Of a stretch of DNA of 64,000 nucleotides, positions 1 to 13,130 are shown piece by piece (position 1 is the first letter of the stretch; the number at the start of each line of letters is the position of its first letter). A program made the translations under genes and the position numbers. The DNA comes from Coprinus comatus (Eukaryota > Basidiomycota > Agaricomycetes > Agaricales > Agaricaceae). The DNA is taken from NCBI GenBank assembly GCA_034638255.1, contig JAWPGT010000001.1, positions 2,046,001 to 2,110,000 of the forward strand, written 5' to 3'. The notes beneath the pieces were generated by a model, which was not told the DNA's origin, searched no databases, and was given only the letters and a program-made list of their open reading frames with translations.

Positions 1-1879
1 TCACATTGTAAATTGCTACATCAATATTTATGTCGTAATATTTATATCTATGATGTCGAGACTCAATGAACTATCTTGTACTTTTCAAGGAGAGTCCAAA
101 AAACGTGGTGGTATGCATACATTCAACGGGTGGATGTTGGGTGGAGTCCGCATAATTTACCTCGCACGATAAGTATGTCACCACTGCCGAGAGATGTCAG
201 CAAACGACGGATGGTTACAAACAACGAAGCAATCCAAGTACAATTGACACGCGGTGATGGGCTTGTTGTTTATTCTTTGCCACATGGCAAACAGTTGCCG
301 TCAGCATGGCCAGTTCTGGGAGTCGTAAGGTAGAAAGAAACCATGCTCCCCCACAAAATCTACTTACTAACACTATACCTAAGCTTTGGCCTTTATATTA
401 AGGTATTGATGGAAGGTCTAGAGTGTAGTTCCACAGAGAAGAAGAAGATTCGATGAGAGAATCACTCAAAGAGACCAAAGAAGTAGTAACTGCTATCTTG
501 GTATATATTTCAGATGAAAAAAGGATGTTTCAAAGCAGTGGATATATATTTTAAGATGACACACCCTTTATGAGCGTACATCATACCCAATACTAGTGTA
601 AATAATGCCTTTTCAAGGAAAACCAGGTGAATTTGACGAAATTACATTACGGTGTCACAGTGTGGCACTTGACACATGATGTGGGTAGTTCTTGGTGAGA
701 CCTACCTTAAGTATAGTGTATTATTACCAGACGCGGTCTACAAATATTTACTCGCCAGAGTAGGGTACAAAGTAAAACAATTTTTGTTCCTAAACTTATG
801 GATATACAAGTATGTACTTACTACTTGTGGCCTGCTTTTGGCATAATCTGGGTATGACCAAGTTATGACGAAAATAGCACCAAAACTCCGGGCCTCGCGA
901 ACCATCCGGAAGCTCCGCTGTGAATTTAAGTGGCCACTTTCTCATTTTTTGTCATCGTATATATGAATTGACAATGGCGGATATGATATCTAAATTATGA
1001 AATCCGAGAGTTCCTGTTTACTGGGCGATGAATGTGTTGTACTGAACCTCACAATGGTGTGACCCCAGTGACCGTTCCCAAAGTAGGAAAGGGTAAGATC
1101 ACAATTTTTTATCTAACTATCGTCCCATATCACCCTTACCAATGCTACTAACGGCCAGCTGTTCCGCGGTGAGACAAATTCAACGTTTTCTTCGGTAGTC
1201 TCATTGTGACTGAATATATTCGAGAGCTTGGCAACCATTGAAGGCTAATTAAAGCATCGAGCGTACATGTTGTAGGTCCCACTGGGTACTAGAAATCATT
1301 GAGGTTTGATTCTACACGAGTATACAAGAGTATACAGGCATCTTCACGAGTAAAAAGATATCTCACAGAGTTATGTTATCAGATGTTCCTTTTTGAAAGG
1401 TTTGATATTGTCTATTTATAAACCTAACCTAGTACACAACAGACTCAGAGAATCGAGATCAATTAAGGTCGTTTCATGTGTCTCAAGCATCAATGCAGCA
1501 CAAAGACAAGACCGGCTGTTTCTGGCAACAACCTAATAGGGTTTACTCACACAAAATACTATGAAGCATATGGATCAGGACGCGTGCAGTAGGTATGCAA
1601 TCGAGTGGTATTATAAGCGTTGGCGTATTAACTCCACTCCCCACAGATAGCCGAATCATTCTGAATGGTCTTCTTTGCCCGAGGTGAAAAAATAGATACA
1701 TCCATTGCATAAAGGATTTTGCCGCGAAACAGAAATGAATGGCGGAAACTCCATTCGAGGTGTGCATGTGCTTCGCATCAAGGCAGCCAGTGCGAACCTA
1801 GCTCTGGTATACCTTATAATACCTCACTCAATTCAACCCCGCACCGTCGCCTCCTTTCCAACTCTTACATCATCTCGTC
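1..1879. other. Intergenic, no gene recognised
   Basis: Only short, unrelated open frames are present and none shows a family motif, splice pattern or codon structure that I recognise. CpG is present at ordinary frequency here, unlike the island after 15.7 kb, so this is not obviously silenced repeat DNA. The last ~100 bases before 1880 are pyrimidine-rich and probably hold the promoter and 5' leader of the next gene. It could hide a decayed repeat. Confidence 0.5.
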
Positions 1880-3868
1880 ATGAGCGACAAAGATGGCACG
1901 GATACCAGTGAACAGCTGCAGATCTATGTGCGCCCGACTGGCCTGAAGGGCCTCTATGCCCATCCTGTTACGCAAGTAACCATGCTTGGATTTGTCTGCT
2001 TCATGTGTCCAGGTGAGATGTGATTGAACTTCTGCAAAATCAACTTCAGCTCAGACTTTAAAAAAAAAATAGGCCTCTTTAATGCATTGAATGGTCTCGG
2101 GGCAGGTGGCCAAGTCGACTCTGAGACCAGCGCGAATGCAAACGCGGCACTGTATGCAACCTTTGCCGCTGCCGCATTCTTCGCTGGGTAGGTTGCTGGA
2201 TATTGCCTTGGAGTTAAAGACTGACCATGCTTCCAGCACTGTAAACAATATGCTCGGATCTCGTCTAACACTTCTAATCGGAAGCGCTGGATATGCATTG
2301 TATATCGGGTCGTACCTGTATGTGTTATATACCCTATGTATTGTTATATACTTATCAAACAACTCAAGGGCCATGAATATCCACCCGAACGCTGGAGGTT
2401 TTGTGATCGCAGCTGGTGCCATCCTTGGCATTTGCGCCGGACTTCTATGGACTGCCCAAGGTTCCCTGATGTTATCTTACCCAACAGAAGCCCAGAAAGG
2501 TCGTTTCATTAGTATCTTTTGGTCAATCTTCAACCTGGGTGGTGTTGTGGGAGCAGCAGTATCTCTTGGTACCAACTTCGAATCCACGGTATGTATTCAG
2601 ACTTCTGTCTACCTTGCTTTATGTTTATTTAAATCATCACTATATAGTCCAACTCTGGTGAGTCTCAGTTAGGCCTGGGTTTTACATTAGCAACTTACAT
2701 TTTGTCTTGTCATTCAGTCGGGAATGGAACATATGTGAGCAGATTTAGATTGAACATCAAATGTGCCTACTAACTTTTGGAAGATCGGTTTCTTAGTCTT
2801 GACGCTCATTGGCGTTACAATTCCACTCTTGATGGTTGACCCAAAGAACATGGTGAGGACAGATGGAACGAAGGTCGTCACTCCTCGCCTTCCTTCCTGG
2901 AAGACAGAGTTCATTGGGCTATACCTTGCGATCAAGACAGACCCTATGATCATCATGCTGTTCCCTATGTTCTTTGCTTCTAATTGGTTCTACACCTGGC
3001 GTGAGTTGGGTATAGTTTAGTGTGATTGCATCTGGAGTTTGACACGACTTTTACAGAGTTTAATTGCTTTAATGGGGCACTCTTCAACATCAGGGCTCGT
3101 TCTCTAAATAACTTCATCTATTGGATTGCTCAAATAGTAGGATCGCTCGGTATTGGTTTACTACTTGACCAAAAAGGAATCCGTAGAAGGGTACGCGCTT
3201 TCACAGGGTGGTCTGTTCTTTTCGTTATGGTATTCGCGATACATATCTGGGGTTACTTCTACCAGAGGTAGTGTTTACTTCATATTTCATATAACTATTT
3301 TCTAAATTACAAATAGGCAATACACTCGGGAGTCCGTACCACCAACAGATGCAAACAAAATTGATATCTATGATGCTCCATTCGTTGGAAGAATATTTTT
3401 CTATGCTGTTTGCGGTATTCTTGATGCAACATGGCAAATAACGGCATACTGGATCATGGGTGCAATGTCAAATGATCCTGCGAAATTGGCCTACTTTACG
3501 GGACTGTGTGAGTTTTATGCAAATTATATTTATACATGGAATTCACCAAACAAACCATTGACCATAGATAAATCTATACAATCGGCTGGAGCTGCTGGGA
3601 TATGGCGTGCTGACGCTGTCAAAATTCCGTATGTTGGAGGATATTTATTAACATATGCAACAATACTAAATAATGGCGAAAAAGGTTCATGAATATTTAT
3701 CTATCAACATGGGTTTTACTCGCAGCTGGTTTAGTCTTTGCATTGCCTATGATTCATTTACGGGTTCGAGACCATACTGACTTGGTCGAAGACGAAATGT
3801 AAGCTATATATCTTATAAAAACTATATTAACTTACTGACATACTCTAAGGGAAAAAGAGAGGGCGTAA
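1880..3868 (+). CDS. UNC93-like major facilitator membrane protein
   Basis: Predicted multi-pass membrane protein of the UNC93/DUF895 branch of the major facilitator superfamily. Fungal members are uncharacterised transporters or channel-regulator-like proteins. The ATG at 1880 opens with MSDKDGTD and leads into GLKGLYAHPVTQVTMLGFVCF, the typical first helix. An intron (2013-2072) is followed by GLFNALNGLGAGG, the UNC93 signature with its Gly/Asn pattern, then NANAALYATFAAAAFFAG. Later exons carry further hydrophobic helices (MLGSRLTLLIGSAGYALYIG; GFVIAAGAILGICAGLLWTAQG; FWSIFNLGGVVGAAVSLG). A last small exon after an intron ending at 3849 gives the C-terminus EKERA and a TAA at 3866-3868. 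About nine short introns are needed, so exact exon ends are inferred. Total length is close to 470-500 residues, normal for the family. The substrate cannot be read from the sequence. Confidence 0.85.
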
Positions 3869-4063
3869 TGAATTCCTGACGAATCACTTTTCACAGATTT
3901 CCCTTTTGCTATGTTCACGAGTGTACCATGTATCGCGTATACTGTAAATGTTTCGAGATATAAAGATTGAATTTGAATATAAAAACGAGCATCACGAGAC
4001 TGCCAACCACAATATGATTACAACGGGGTTATCCCTGGTTATCCCTTTTGACTCCTGCATACG

Positions 4064-6720
4064 ATGACTGATCCGGCTACCCAATCTAACTACGATAAGA
4101 TTGCGACAGAACACGTCGAATTCGACTGGACCCTGGATTTTACGGAACGTGTAATTCGAGCTAGTGCAACCCATATTTTGGATGTTAGAGAGGATAATGT
4201 CGCAGAGGCTATGTACAGAATAACGAGAGGCCTTGTCTTTAGGTTGTTATACTGATTTATTGATGTAGCTTTGACACCAACACACTCAAGATTCTTCGAA
4301 CAACGGTAGATGGGAAGGAATCAGCGGTGAGGGTTGTTGTTTGTTGTACATGATGCTTTGTACTGAAAAGGGGCTAACTAGTTTGAATTAAAAGCCCAGC
4401 ATGCTGTTATGGGATCAGCACTTCATGTTCCATTGCCAGCCGGTCTATCCAAGAACAGCAAGATACGTGTCAAGGTTGAATATGAAACATCATCAGATAG
4501 CACCGCACTTCAATGGCTGGCCAAGGAGTATGTACTATTACGAGTTGATCAAGAACTACCCAAACACTGACGAACTATTTATATATAGGCAAACGCAGGG
4601 GAAAAGGTTTCCTTATCTTTTCAGCCAATGCCAGCCTATCCATGCGCGATCGCTTGCACCATTACAAGGTAAGACAACAAGTTGTTGTGTCTAACGATAT
4701 GCTCACTGGAAATCGCAGATACATCGTCAGCGAAAATTGTACGTATGGACGAATTCCCTCATACAGACGACGAGATTAATATTTGTAAAGACATATTCCG
4801 CTACAGTCAAGTCTATTCTTCCCGTCTTGCTTTCCGCTATTCGACAGTCTCCTCCGTCCAATGGCCCACCTCATGGTGGAAAGGTGATTGGAGAGGACGA
4901 GGTAGTCTATACCTATAAGCAAGTACGCCACAATCTTCTTGAAAAAGGGGGTTTATCTAATCAGCGAGAGATCAAATAGCCAGTTCCAATCCCCACCTAT
5001 CTAATCGCCATTGCTGCTGGAAATATTCATTATCGTCCATTCGCCGTTCCAGAGGAGAAAACATGGACCAGTGGTATTTGGACTGAGCCTGAACTTCTTG
5101 ACAGCGCCTTCTGGGAATTTAGTGAGGACACAACTCGTTTCTTGGCCAAGGAAGAAAGTATTGTTACACCTTATCGCTTCGGAGTGTATGATCTACTGGT
5201 CTTACCACCTTCATTCCCTTATGGTGGCATGGTACGTTTTCTACTCTTGTGTTCTCCGCAGTTCAAGTTAACGTTGCTGGTTCGGATAGGAAAATGCCTG
5301 TTTAACATTCCTTACACCCAGTACGTCGTTTGTCTTTGCTAACGAATACTCATACTGAATTAAAATATCATAGCTCTGCTTACTGGCGATCGCACGTTAG
5401 TTGATGTGGTAGTCCACGAATTAACCCACTCATGGTTTGGGAATGGTATTACGTGCGTTCTTTTTTAATCTATCGATGATGATATCATATATATTGTGAA
5501 TTCAAGTCTAATATCTACCTCATATCAGACACGCCGACGCATCCCACTTCTGGTTGAATGAAGGTTGGACAACCTTCATGGAACGTGTTCTCCAACAGTT
5601 CCTCCACACCCCAGCACATCGTGGATTTGCTTATTTGATCGGTAATCGGGCACTCAGAGAGTCTCTCGAGCTGTATCAAAGCAGACCGAAATACCAACAA
5701 TTGGTAATCGAATTTGAGCAGGGGGAAGATCCTGATGATGCCTATAGCAGTATTGCATATGAGAAGGGTGCAAACTTCCTCCTCTATATTGGTAAGTGTA
5801 TCTAGCATTGTTTGTATTATCAGGTCGATATCTGAGGGTGCGTTTTCTTAAGAACGGGTGCTGGGTGGCCTCGACGTCTTCCTGCCGTATGTCAAAGATT
5901 ATGTAACCACCTTTAACGGAAAGAGTATTCGAACAGAAGATTGGAAGAAGCACCTGTATAGTTATTTCAGCTCTCAACCTGATAAGATCAAAGCATTGGA
6001 TAGCATTGATTGGAACGTGAGTGGTGATCGGATTATTTTGTATGGTTCCCTTATCACCAACATAGGCTTGGTTGTACGGGCGAGGTCTACAGCTTCCTGT
6101 ACAGGTGGAAGTTGACACAACACTTGCCAAACAATCATACGAACTTGCCGACCGCTGGGATGCTGCGCGATCTATTTCTGACGTCTCTAAATTGAATTTC
6201 AAGAAGTCGGACCTCGAGGGCTTGGATGGAAATCAAACTAGTGGGCGATTGTTTTTTCACCTAATAGGATCAACCTATTTAATAAATTATGCTTTCAGTC
6301 GTATTTTTGGAGAAGCTGCAATCACTGGATCCTTTACCATCGCACTTACTGACCCATCTGGGGTCAGTATACGAATTATCTCAGACATCCAATGCCGAAA
6401 TACGCCTACGTTACTATACACTTGTCTTGGCGGACCCAACTTCTGAAGCTGCAAAACATTCTGCTTTGGAAGCCGTGAATTGGATCATTGGTCAAGACGG
6501 CAGTGGAGTATTGAAGGGCAGGATGAAGTTCTGTAGACCCATTTTCAGGGCAGTTGCCAAAGTTGATAAGGAGCTCGCAACTAGGAAATTCAATGAGGCA
6601 AAGGACGCCTTCCATCCAGTTGCGAAAAAACAAATTGACAAGGTGAGGAGGGTATACAAGTTTCCATGAATCATAAGCTGAAGGCCATGGCGTATCATAT
6701 AGGACCTCCAATTGGCGTAA
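4064..6720 (+). CDS. LTA4H: Leukotriene A4 hydrolase-type M1 metallo-aminopeptidase
   Basis: Zinc aminopeptidase of family M1, LTA4H/yeast Lap2 branch: cytosolic or nuclear, trims N-terminal residues and has epoxide hydrolase activity in relatives. The ATG at 4064 starts MTDPATQSNYDKIATEHVEF, typical of fungal members. Visible motifs are the exopeptidase signature GGMEN, split by an intron near 5235-5290; the zinc site HELTH at 5415-5429; and the third zinc ligand in WLNEGW, 18 residues after the second His across an intron (HEXXH-X18-E). The C-terminal helical domain ends FHPVAKKQIDK. Splicing from the GTGAGG after that Lys to the AG at 6701-6702 gives DLQLA and a TAA at 6718-6720, matching the conserved fungal tail. 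Reading straight through instead gives an atypical end at 6669. Roughly a dozen introns of about 50 bp. All catalytic residues I can check are intact, so the gene should be functional. Confidence 0.93.
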
Positions 6721-6796
6721 GAAGAGACAGATTTGGTGCTAGCGAATAGCTTAAATTACTTGAGGATTATTAGTTGTGTATAAAGAGATCACGTCA

Positions 6797-8168
6797 TCAT
6801 TTGAATGAACCCCAAATATCTCCGAAAAGGTCATCTTTCTTCTGTGTGGACGAAGTCGTCGACGCTGTTGAGAATAAATCTTGAGTAGCATTGGTTGGGG
6901 TAGACGAAGCACCACCCCATATGTCATTAGTGTTGAAAATGTTATTCTGTGGGGGATTGGTGTTGGTTGGAGCCCCCCAGACATTGGGTTGGGCTGGAGG
7001 GATAGGTGCGACAGGTGCCCAGCCTGAACTAGCTCCCCATGCGCCCGCTCCCGTATTTCCAATCATACTTGTAGGTTGTGTAACAGGGTTTTGTGGTTGC
7101 GTAGTCCACAAGTTGGATGCAGTTTGCATGGGAACAGGATTAGAGGGGGGTACAGAGAATAACGAAAGTATATCTTGTTTAACATCCTTCTTTTGTTGCT
7201 GAGGAGCAATATTCGAAGATGTAGCGGGAGGTGCGGCGTGGAAATCGAGGGAAAAGAGGTCATCCGGTGGTGTGGGTGCAGGAGGTTTCTGAGATTCAGC
7301 GACTGGCTGGGAGGGCTGAGCCACGGTAGGTTGCGTAAAGTTGGCAGAAAGAAGATTATGTGGTTGAGGTTGTTTATTGGTAACGCCCGCGTGTCTAAGG
7401 ATGCTGCTGCTTGGGGCGTGGTTGGATCTTGTTGAAGGCGGAGAAGCAGTTTGAACGGGAGGGGGGGCAGGTTCTTGTCGTTCGCCACTCTCCAAAACAC
7501 TGGGATCAATAGGAGGTGGGCCATCCATAGCCCATCGGCGTGATTCATATTTAGAACGTATAAAAGATTCCATTTTACTGCAATACAAAATCGAAATTGT
7601 TCATGTTAGAATATTTGGCAAGGCTGGTGAAGTTGATCAAGAGTACTGACTGTTCTGCAGGGACATGACCTGGCTTAAGATGGGCTTCCCAATAAAGATT
7701 AGCCCTCCGATTTCCCCATTTCTGTATCGACTATATTTTGTGCAGGTCAGCAATGTGAGATTTTGAGGGGAGGGGGTGTGATTTAACTCACAGCCATCTG
7801 CTCAGGGGTCCACATATCCAAATCTACAGACTTAACCTTGCTGATATGCGTCCCCATTCCTCGATGGATACCAGAGCATCTAATGCATAAGAATACGCCG
7901 CTAAATTCAAACAGATCAGTCTACTTCAATTCACAGGTATCCACAATGTTTTGACCATACAGATTCCAAGAAGCCCAGCGGGGATCTGTCAAAATCAACC
8001 AAAAGGGGGGGTTAAACATTACAGGTGTCCCAAAGAGTCATTTAAAAGTTGGATATTCATACCATTGCGTTTACAATCTGCACATACTTTATTTTCTGGT
8101 CGTTTTACTAGTTCTCGAAGTGTTCTAGTGTGTCTTTCCGCTGCGGCTTTATCTTGCCTTGATGACAT
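6797..8168 (-). CDS. ArfGAP zinc-finger protein, SMAP/Age2 type
   Basis: GTPase-activating protein for Arf GTPases, acting in vesicle coat dynamics at Golgi and endosomes. The start ATG (8166-8168) gives [20 protein letters not shown]. The ArfGAP finger follows across short introns: CADC, 16 residues, then CIRC (CX2CX16CX2C). The arginine-containing stretch [27 protein letters not shown] and [15 protein letters not shown] are all hallmarks. After [17 protein letters not shown] the C-terminal ~250 residues are Pro/Gln/Asn-rich and disordered, with acidic-hydrophobic DLFSLDF-like motifs that may bind clathrin or adaptors. It ends DIWGSFK with a TGA at 6797-6799. Length about 375 residues, normal for Age2/SMAP. 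It is convergent with the aminopeptidase gene, leaving only 76 bp between stop codons, so the two 3' UTRs must overlap or be very short. Confidence 0.92.
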
Positions 8169-8357
8169 GTCGGGTTGTGGTGAGTGGCGAAAAGGTGATG
8201 GTGTTTATACACAACAACCCTGGAATTCAGATCACACGTGACGAATTGATCGCATATTTAATTGTCCAAATGTTGAATCGCGTATTAATTGAATGTTATA
8301 ACCAAAAGTCCCATGAAAGATATAGAAAGGAACTACAGCAGAGAGTGATAGAGAGAT

Positions 8358-9298
8358 TTAAGCTTTGGTAGACTTGACGTTGTACTTTGTGAGTGAAATC
8401 ATCACAGGAACGGTCCAGAATGCATGAGCAACCCAAACCACTATAATTAGGGGTTAATGTTAAGTTACCAGAAACGAGATCGTTTAAAACATACTAGTGA
8501 AAGCATTCCCAATATTAGCAATAAGTTCTGGTCCAGAGGTTCCCAGAGACTCAATGCTCGAATTGAAATCTTGAACAGCCTTTCCGAACCACATGCGTAA
8601 GATAAGGAAAGAGGTTAAGCCTATTGACGTCAATCGTATAGATATGAATATGGTTAGCAAGGATTAAGACTTTACACACCGACCATAAATCCCAAGAATC
8701 CTACACCAGCAGAAATACTTTGAAGCATAGGATTTTCAAAAAGAGAACCGCTCTTTCCCATTTTATGACGTAGGGAAATTAAAGTGAATGAGAACAAGAA
8801 GAATACATCCAAAGCCAATGCAATTGAGATAAACACTGGTGTGGATGCATTAGGAGCATATAGTAAAGCGCTCGGTGAGTTGGCAGGTAGAACGCCAAGG
8901 TCTTTCAAAATACTATATGTTAGATACTTGAATGACAAGGTTATAACTATAACAATCATATTCACCGAATTGAGGAGATACACTAGGTAAGGTGCAGTTC
9001 AGTGGTGTATCATTGTTACTTCTCGCACAAGAACCTATGTTTCGCATGAGATCATACTGTGAATAAGTAGAATGGGAAAGAACTCACCCAATGGCCCTAA
9101 AAATACACTAGGGCCATCAACACTCTGTCCAGGCCCAGGTTGAACCAGAAGTGTTGAAGGAATGACAGTTAAAAGTGCAACACGATCATTTAGAAGCAAA
9201 CTCGGTGCCAGGAAAGCAAAGAGGGATAGAAGAGTCGCGGTGAGAGCCAGAACAGGAGCAAGATAAAGTGTAACGGCTTTTGAAATTCCAGCAATCAT
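8358..9298 (-). CDS. Four-TM membrane protein, SUR7/PalI-like
   Basis: The ATG at 9296-9298 starts MIAGISKAVTLYLAPVLALTATLLSLFAF, a first hydrophobic helix. An extracellular loop follows and continues, after an intron of about 30-35 bp beginning at the GTGAG near 9088, into NIGSCARSNNDTPLNCT, a GSC...NC(T) pattern reminiscent of fungal Sur7/PalI family proteins. Three further hydrophobic stretches follow: VFISIALALDVFFLFSFTLI, SISAGVGFLGFMVGV, and a last one around AHAFWTVPVMI. It ends with KYNVKSTKA and a TAA at 8358-8360. Total about 230 residues, matching the usual four-helix arrangement. The SUR7/PalI assignment rests on topology and the Cys loop only; it could instead be another claudin-like tetraspan. 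Relatives sit in the plasma membrane at eisosomes or act in pH signalling. Confidence 0.65.
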
Positions 9299-10285
9299 GT
9301 TAAATTAAAGAGTGATGAAATATAGCGTGTTAAGTCGTGAAAGTCAAAGAAAGAAGCTCGGCTAGCGAGATGAGAGGAAGGGAGGTGAAAATGAATGTGG
9401 CAAGCAAGACACAGTCTAGCGATAGCAAAATATTTGGGCGCATAGCTGGTTTTATAAGACTGCCCATTGTCCTGTTTTCGGTTGGGAGAACAATAAGTCA
9501 TAGTGCAGAGTTACATAATTATTGTATTCGACACAGATTCAACAAAGGCTTTTTGGTACCCTGGAATGTAGACATGAACGTTTGAACCTCGGTCGCCAAG
9601 GTCGTTCTTATCAAAAATAATATTATGCACAAGAACCACAGGGTACAGATGGTAACAATGGCAACTAGGTAGTCAATCCTCCATACCATATATACATCAC
9701 CTCAAGTAAACCACCAAAAGAACCAAATTAAAAAGAAAAAGATCGGAAAGGATTGATATTGAACAAGAGTATAGAGGAAACAAAGTGAAACAGAGGAGCA
9801 TTGAAGTGAAAATATAAAAAAAAAACATGGAGGCGTTTTTTTGGTTACCCTAGTCAGAATCGAAGAAAAGAGTAAGGACAGGGAACATTCAATGAAAGAA
9901 AATGTAAGTGCGGTGTAATTGATTTTATGTCCATCCAGTCATTGGCAAAGGAGAAAAAAATAAAATGATGAGGGTTTTTATGATCTGCAGTGAGAAACAT
10001 GGGCCTAGGGGTGAACACAATGTCGGGCATTGTTATAATCTACCACTACTAAGCTAATTCCGGTGCGTCGCGTTGTAATATTGACGAGCGGGGTATCTTG
10101 TAGTGTGCTAAAGGTGGGGTGTGTGATGATCTGTCCGAAATCTTGAAAGATACGGGAATAATGAAGAGGGATATCTTGCAGGAATACGTTTAGATCAGAG
10201 GGGTAGGCAACAATGCTTGCGATATATAAAGAATTGATGCAAGGGTGTCATGAATAGCAAATCCAAGAGACATCGTCCAAATTAA
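9299..10285. other. Intergenic spacer
   Basis: Lies between two minus-strand genes, so it should contain the promoter of the gene at 8358-9298 (near 9300-9500) and the 3' UTR of the long gene ending at 10286. A-rich tracts occur around 9720-9840 and 9940-9960. I see no coding frame, RNA gene or repeat. Confidence 0.5.
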
Positions 10286-13130
10286 TCAAACGAAGAATTG
10301 GGTGCTAAAAAGAGTATGATCAGCATCGTTAATTTATCACCCAATGTGTGATGGATACATACTGAATACGACTAGAAGCATGTACTTCCATTTCTTCCAT
10401 CTTGTATGAATTTAGTTCTTCTTTAATCCTCTGTGCCAAGGCGGGTGTTAACCGACTCCATGTCGCAGGTTCACTCCTGCGGTCATAAACAGACGACGCA
10501 AATGTGTCGTAAACTGAGAGGTTGTTGGCAAAGGCCAACTTTTTGGCGGGTGCCGTCGCTGATCTATGAGTCAGCGTAGGGGCGGAAGAGGGCGCCATCG
10601 AAAGAGCAGGAGCAGAAGAATTAAGGGAGGGATGCTGGAATATCGAGCTTGGTCTCTCCGAGAGTTGTGAAGGGGTATCGGGTAGATCTTTGGAACCAAA
10701 AGTTGAACTGAGAGGTGAAGATGTGATCTCAAATGTGAGAGGTGGAATGGCTGGTGCGACGGTTGATGATGGACCATGTGCGGAAGAATGTGAGCCATGT
10801 CGGTGAAGGCCGTCAATGTGGTCAGGATCCGGTGACGGAATACGAGCCAATGGGCCGAGCTCAGTTTGTCCAGTATGCGAATTATACGAATTAGCGCGTG
10901 CACGAACAGGTGCCACTTGGTCGCTATATTGAGCTTGATTATATGAATTTGCGTCTAACAATAGAGAGGAGATCATTAATAGGGCTCTTTTTTAGAAATG
11001 GAGTGAAACATACTTTTGAGAATACCTCTCGCAGGTTTCTTAGTCCGCTCTAAGCTCCTCCGGAGGTCCACAGCCCATGGTTCTACATCATCATCATCGT
11101 TAATAGTTGCCTTTGCCATGCCGACTCGGATGGTATCATCTTCGTCATTTTCAGGCACATCCCAGTCATCATCATCATCCCAGCCGTCTGCATTATACGC
11201 AGCATTTGGCTGTTGGGGATCATAATGCCCGTCGTCGCTATCCTCTTCGTCCTCTTCTACAACTACATGAGTCCCATCCTCATTAACCTTGAGATTACCT
11301 GATCGTTTGACCGGAGAACCAAGACCGGCTCGTGTTGTCGTATTTTTGTCCCATGTCGGGACACCAGCAATGGGCGTTACAAGTGCAGAAGAAATAACTG
11401 CAGCTTCAGCTACGGCGGCGGCTTGTGCCTCTTGTTGAGCTTTAGCCCGGGCCGCAGCTTCAGCGTTACTCTTAAGCGTATGCTGTCGGGCTAATTTTGC
11501 CGCAGGACTTAGCCCATTCATTTCCGAGCCAACGTTCCAATCACTTCCTCGGTCTAATTCCGCAGTGACGTGCGAGACACTGGCCTCGAGAGCATCGGAC
11601 TTTGCTCCCTTCTTGTCCTTCTTTTTGGACTTGTCGCTATCCTTATTCTTGTCTTTGAATATGGAGGTAATACCTGCCAACGAGTTCCTCCTGACTACAA
11701 GCTTGCCCATGGAACCCAGCTTTCGAATCATGACACTGGCACTACTGACGGTGGAAGAGAGAGAGATGTTGTCGGTACTGGCATTAAGCCTTGAATTGAA
11801 GAGTGAAGCAGCACGACCCTTCTTTTTCGTCTGGACGGTGGCCGTAGATTCGGCATCATCACGACCACTATCAGGACTACGTACACCACCTGCCGTTTCT
11901 GGGCGTGAAACGGATGAATTAATGGAGAGAGATTCTTTACCCTTGGCTTTGGCGGGGTTGAGGGTGGAGGCTTTGATAGACTCGTCGTCATCAGCTTCCT
12001 CTTCTTTGAGTGCATTGAATGAGAGGGCACGACGAAGTCTGCCTTTTAGGCCTCCGCTCCTGATACCAGATGAATTCTTATTAGGAGTTTCCATCATCGC
12101 AACCAAATCGCTATCGTCGCGTGACATACGCTTTTCGGAAGCAGTAAAGGTGCCCTGGGAGAGGGGAGAGGGACGTGCCAGACGGGAGGCTGAAGTGGAT
12201 GCAATAGAGGTAGCAGTTGTTGGAGTAGACTGAGATAACATGGAAGGACGTGATGAAGTGGGTGAAGAAGACGTTGGTGATGATGATGCATTGCGATTAT
12301 GGGGTACTCTGGATGATATTGGTTTTGGTGGGGCATTTGAAGAAGCAGAGGAAGGAGAGGTTCGGACTGAGGTTGATGCTAATGATGGGTTCGGTGAAGC
12401 ATTGTTCCGGGTGCGAGAAATCGAGCTGGCCGACGAGACATTCTGACCGCTTTGTGCACTCTGGTTGCTATTGGTGCGTTGGCGCTGAGAGGAGGAGGAA
12501 TTGATAGAGGAGGTTGAACCAGAAGCGTCGGGGCGCGCATAAGGGGGCTGGGGGATGTGAACAGCAGGAGAACGCCAATCAGAAGCGTCTTGAGTGTGTG
12601 AAGTCTGTCGATTAGGGCGTCGATAAGGGTGATAGCCTGTGTACTGGCTGTTTTGTGATGGTTGCTGTTGGTGATCGCGCTGGGGGTGGGGTGGGGGCGT
12701 TCCGCTGGGAAAGGGGTTGAAATTTGGAGGCAGACCGTTCTGGACAAAGTAGTCTGAGGGCGAAGAACCATTACGTGCGGCTGGAGGAAAGCCGTGCTGT
12801 GCATTGAACATCATCTGCTGATATGCCCATTGTGCGAACTGGGCATTAGCCGGGTCAAAAAACGGCTGCTGGGATGGATACGGCTGGTTTGCCTGCTGTT
12901 GGGGGTGTGCCTGGAAAAACGATGGATAGAAAGGAGCTGCTGCAATAGACGGAGTCCACCCGCCCTGGGGTTGCTGTTGGAGCGGGAAAGTGTAGGGGGA
13001 GGGCTGCTGCGGTTGTTGTTGTTGTTGCTGGCTGCTGTGGCTGCTGTGGCTGATTATGGTCAGCTGGAGGGTCTGTGCGTTGGCGTGGGTTGTCCATGTC
13101 GTTTGTCCAGTCTTTGAGGAGAACAGCCAT
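10286..13130 (-). CDS. Conserved fungal low-complexity protein, function unknown
   Basis: Long Ser/Pro/Gln/Asn-rich protein of about 930 residues, mostly disordered. Conserved-looking islands are GRLRRALSFNAL, KKKGRAASLFNSRLNASTDN, SSASVMIRKLGSMGKLVVRR and NSLAGITSIFKDK, then a Lys-rich stretch, an Ala-rich probable coiled coil (AEAAARAKAQQEAQAAAVAEAA), an acidic patch and DDVEPWAVDLRRSLERTKKPARGILK. An intron near 10968-11010 joins ILK to NANSYNQAQ. A last intron joins SRI to HTQFFV with a TGA at 10286-10288. I recognise these blocks as recurrent in uncharacterised fungal proteins, possibly cell-polarity or septum related, but no domain is nameable. The start is unsure: the ATG at 13130 (MAVLLKDW) is in a different frame from the long downstream frame, which is open to 13180 (see findings). 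It is divergent from DOT1. Confidence 0.75.

Noticed and set aside
76..333. 85-codon plus-strand frame at the window start
   Set aside because: No recognisable motif, no neighbouring exons and no supporting splice signals; the length is expected by chance.
2091..2672. Single 193-codon frame inside the transporter gene
   Set aside because: Reads through introns in part; the conserved helices require splicing, so it is not a separate gene.
8159..8371. Plus-strand frame of 70 codons between the ArfGAP and the four-TM gene
   Set aside because: It overlaps the ArfGAP start and the last exon of the membrane protein on the other strand and has no family resemblance.
11565..12233. 222-codon plus-strand frame
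   Set aside because: Antisense shadow of the Ser-rich minus-strand gene: Ser/Ala codons read backwards stay open. Product composition is implausible.
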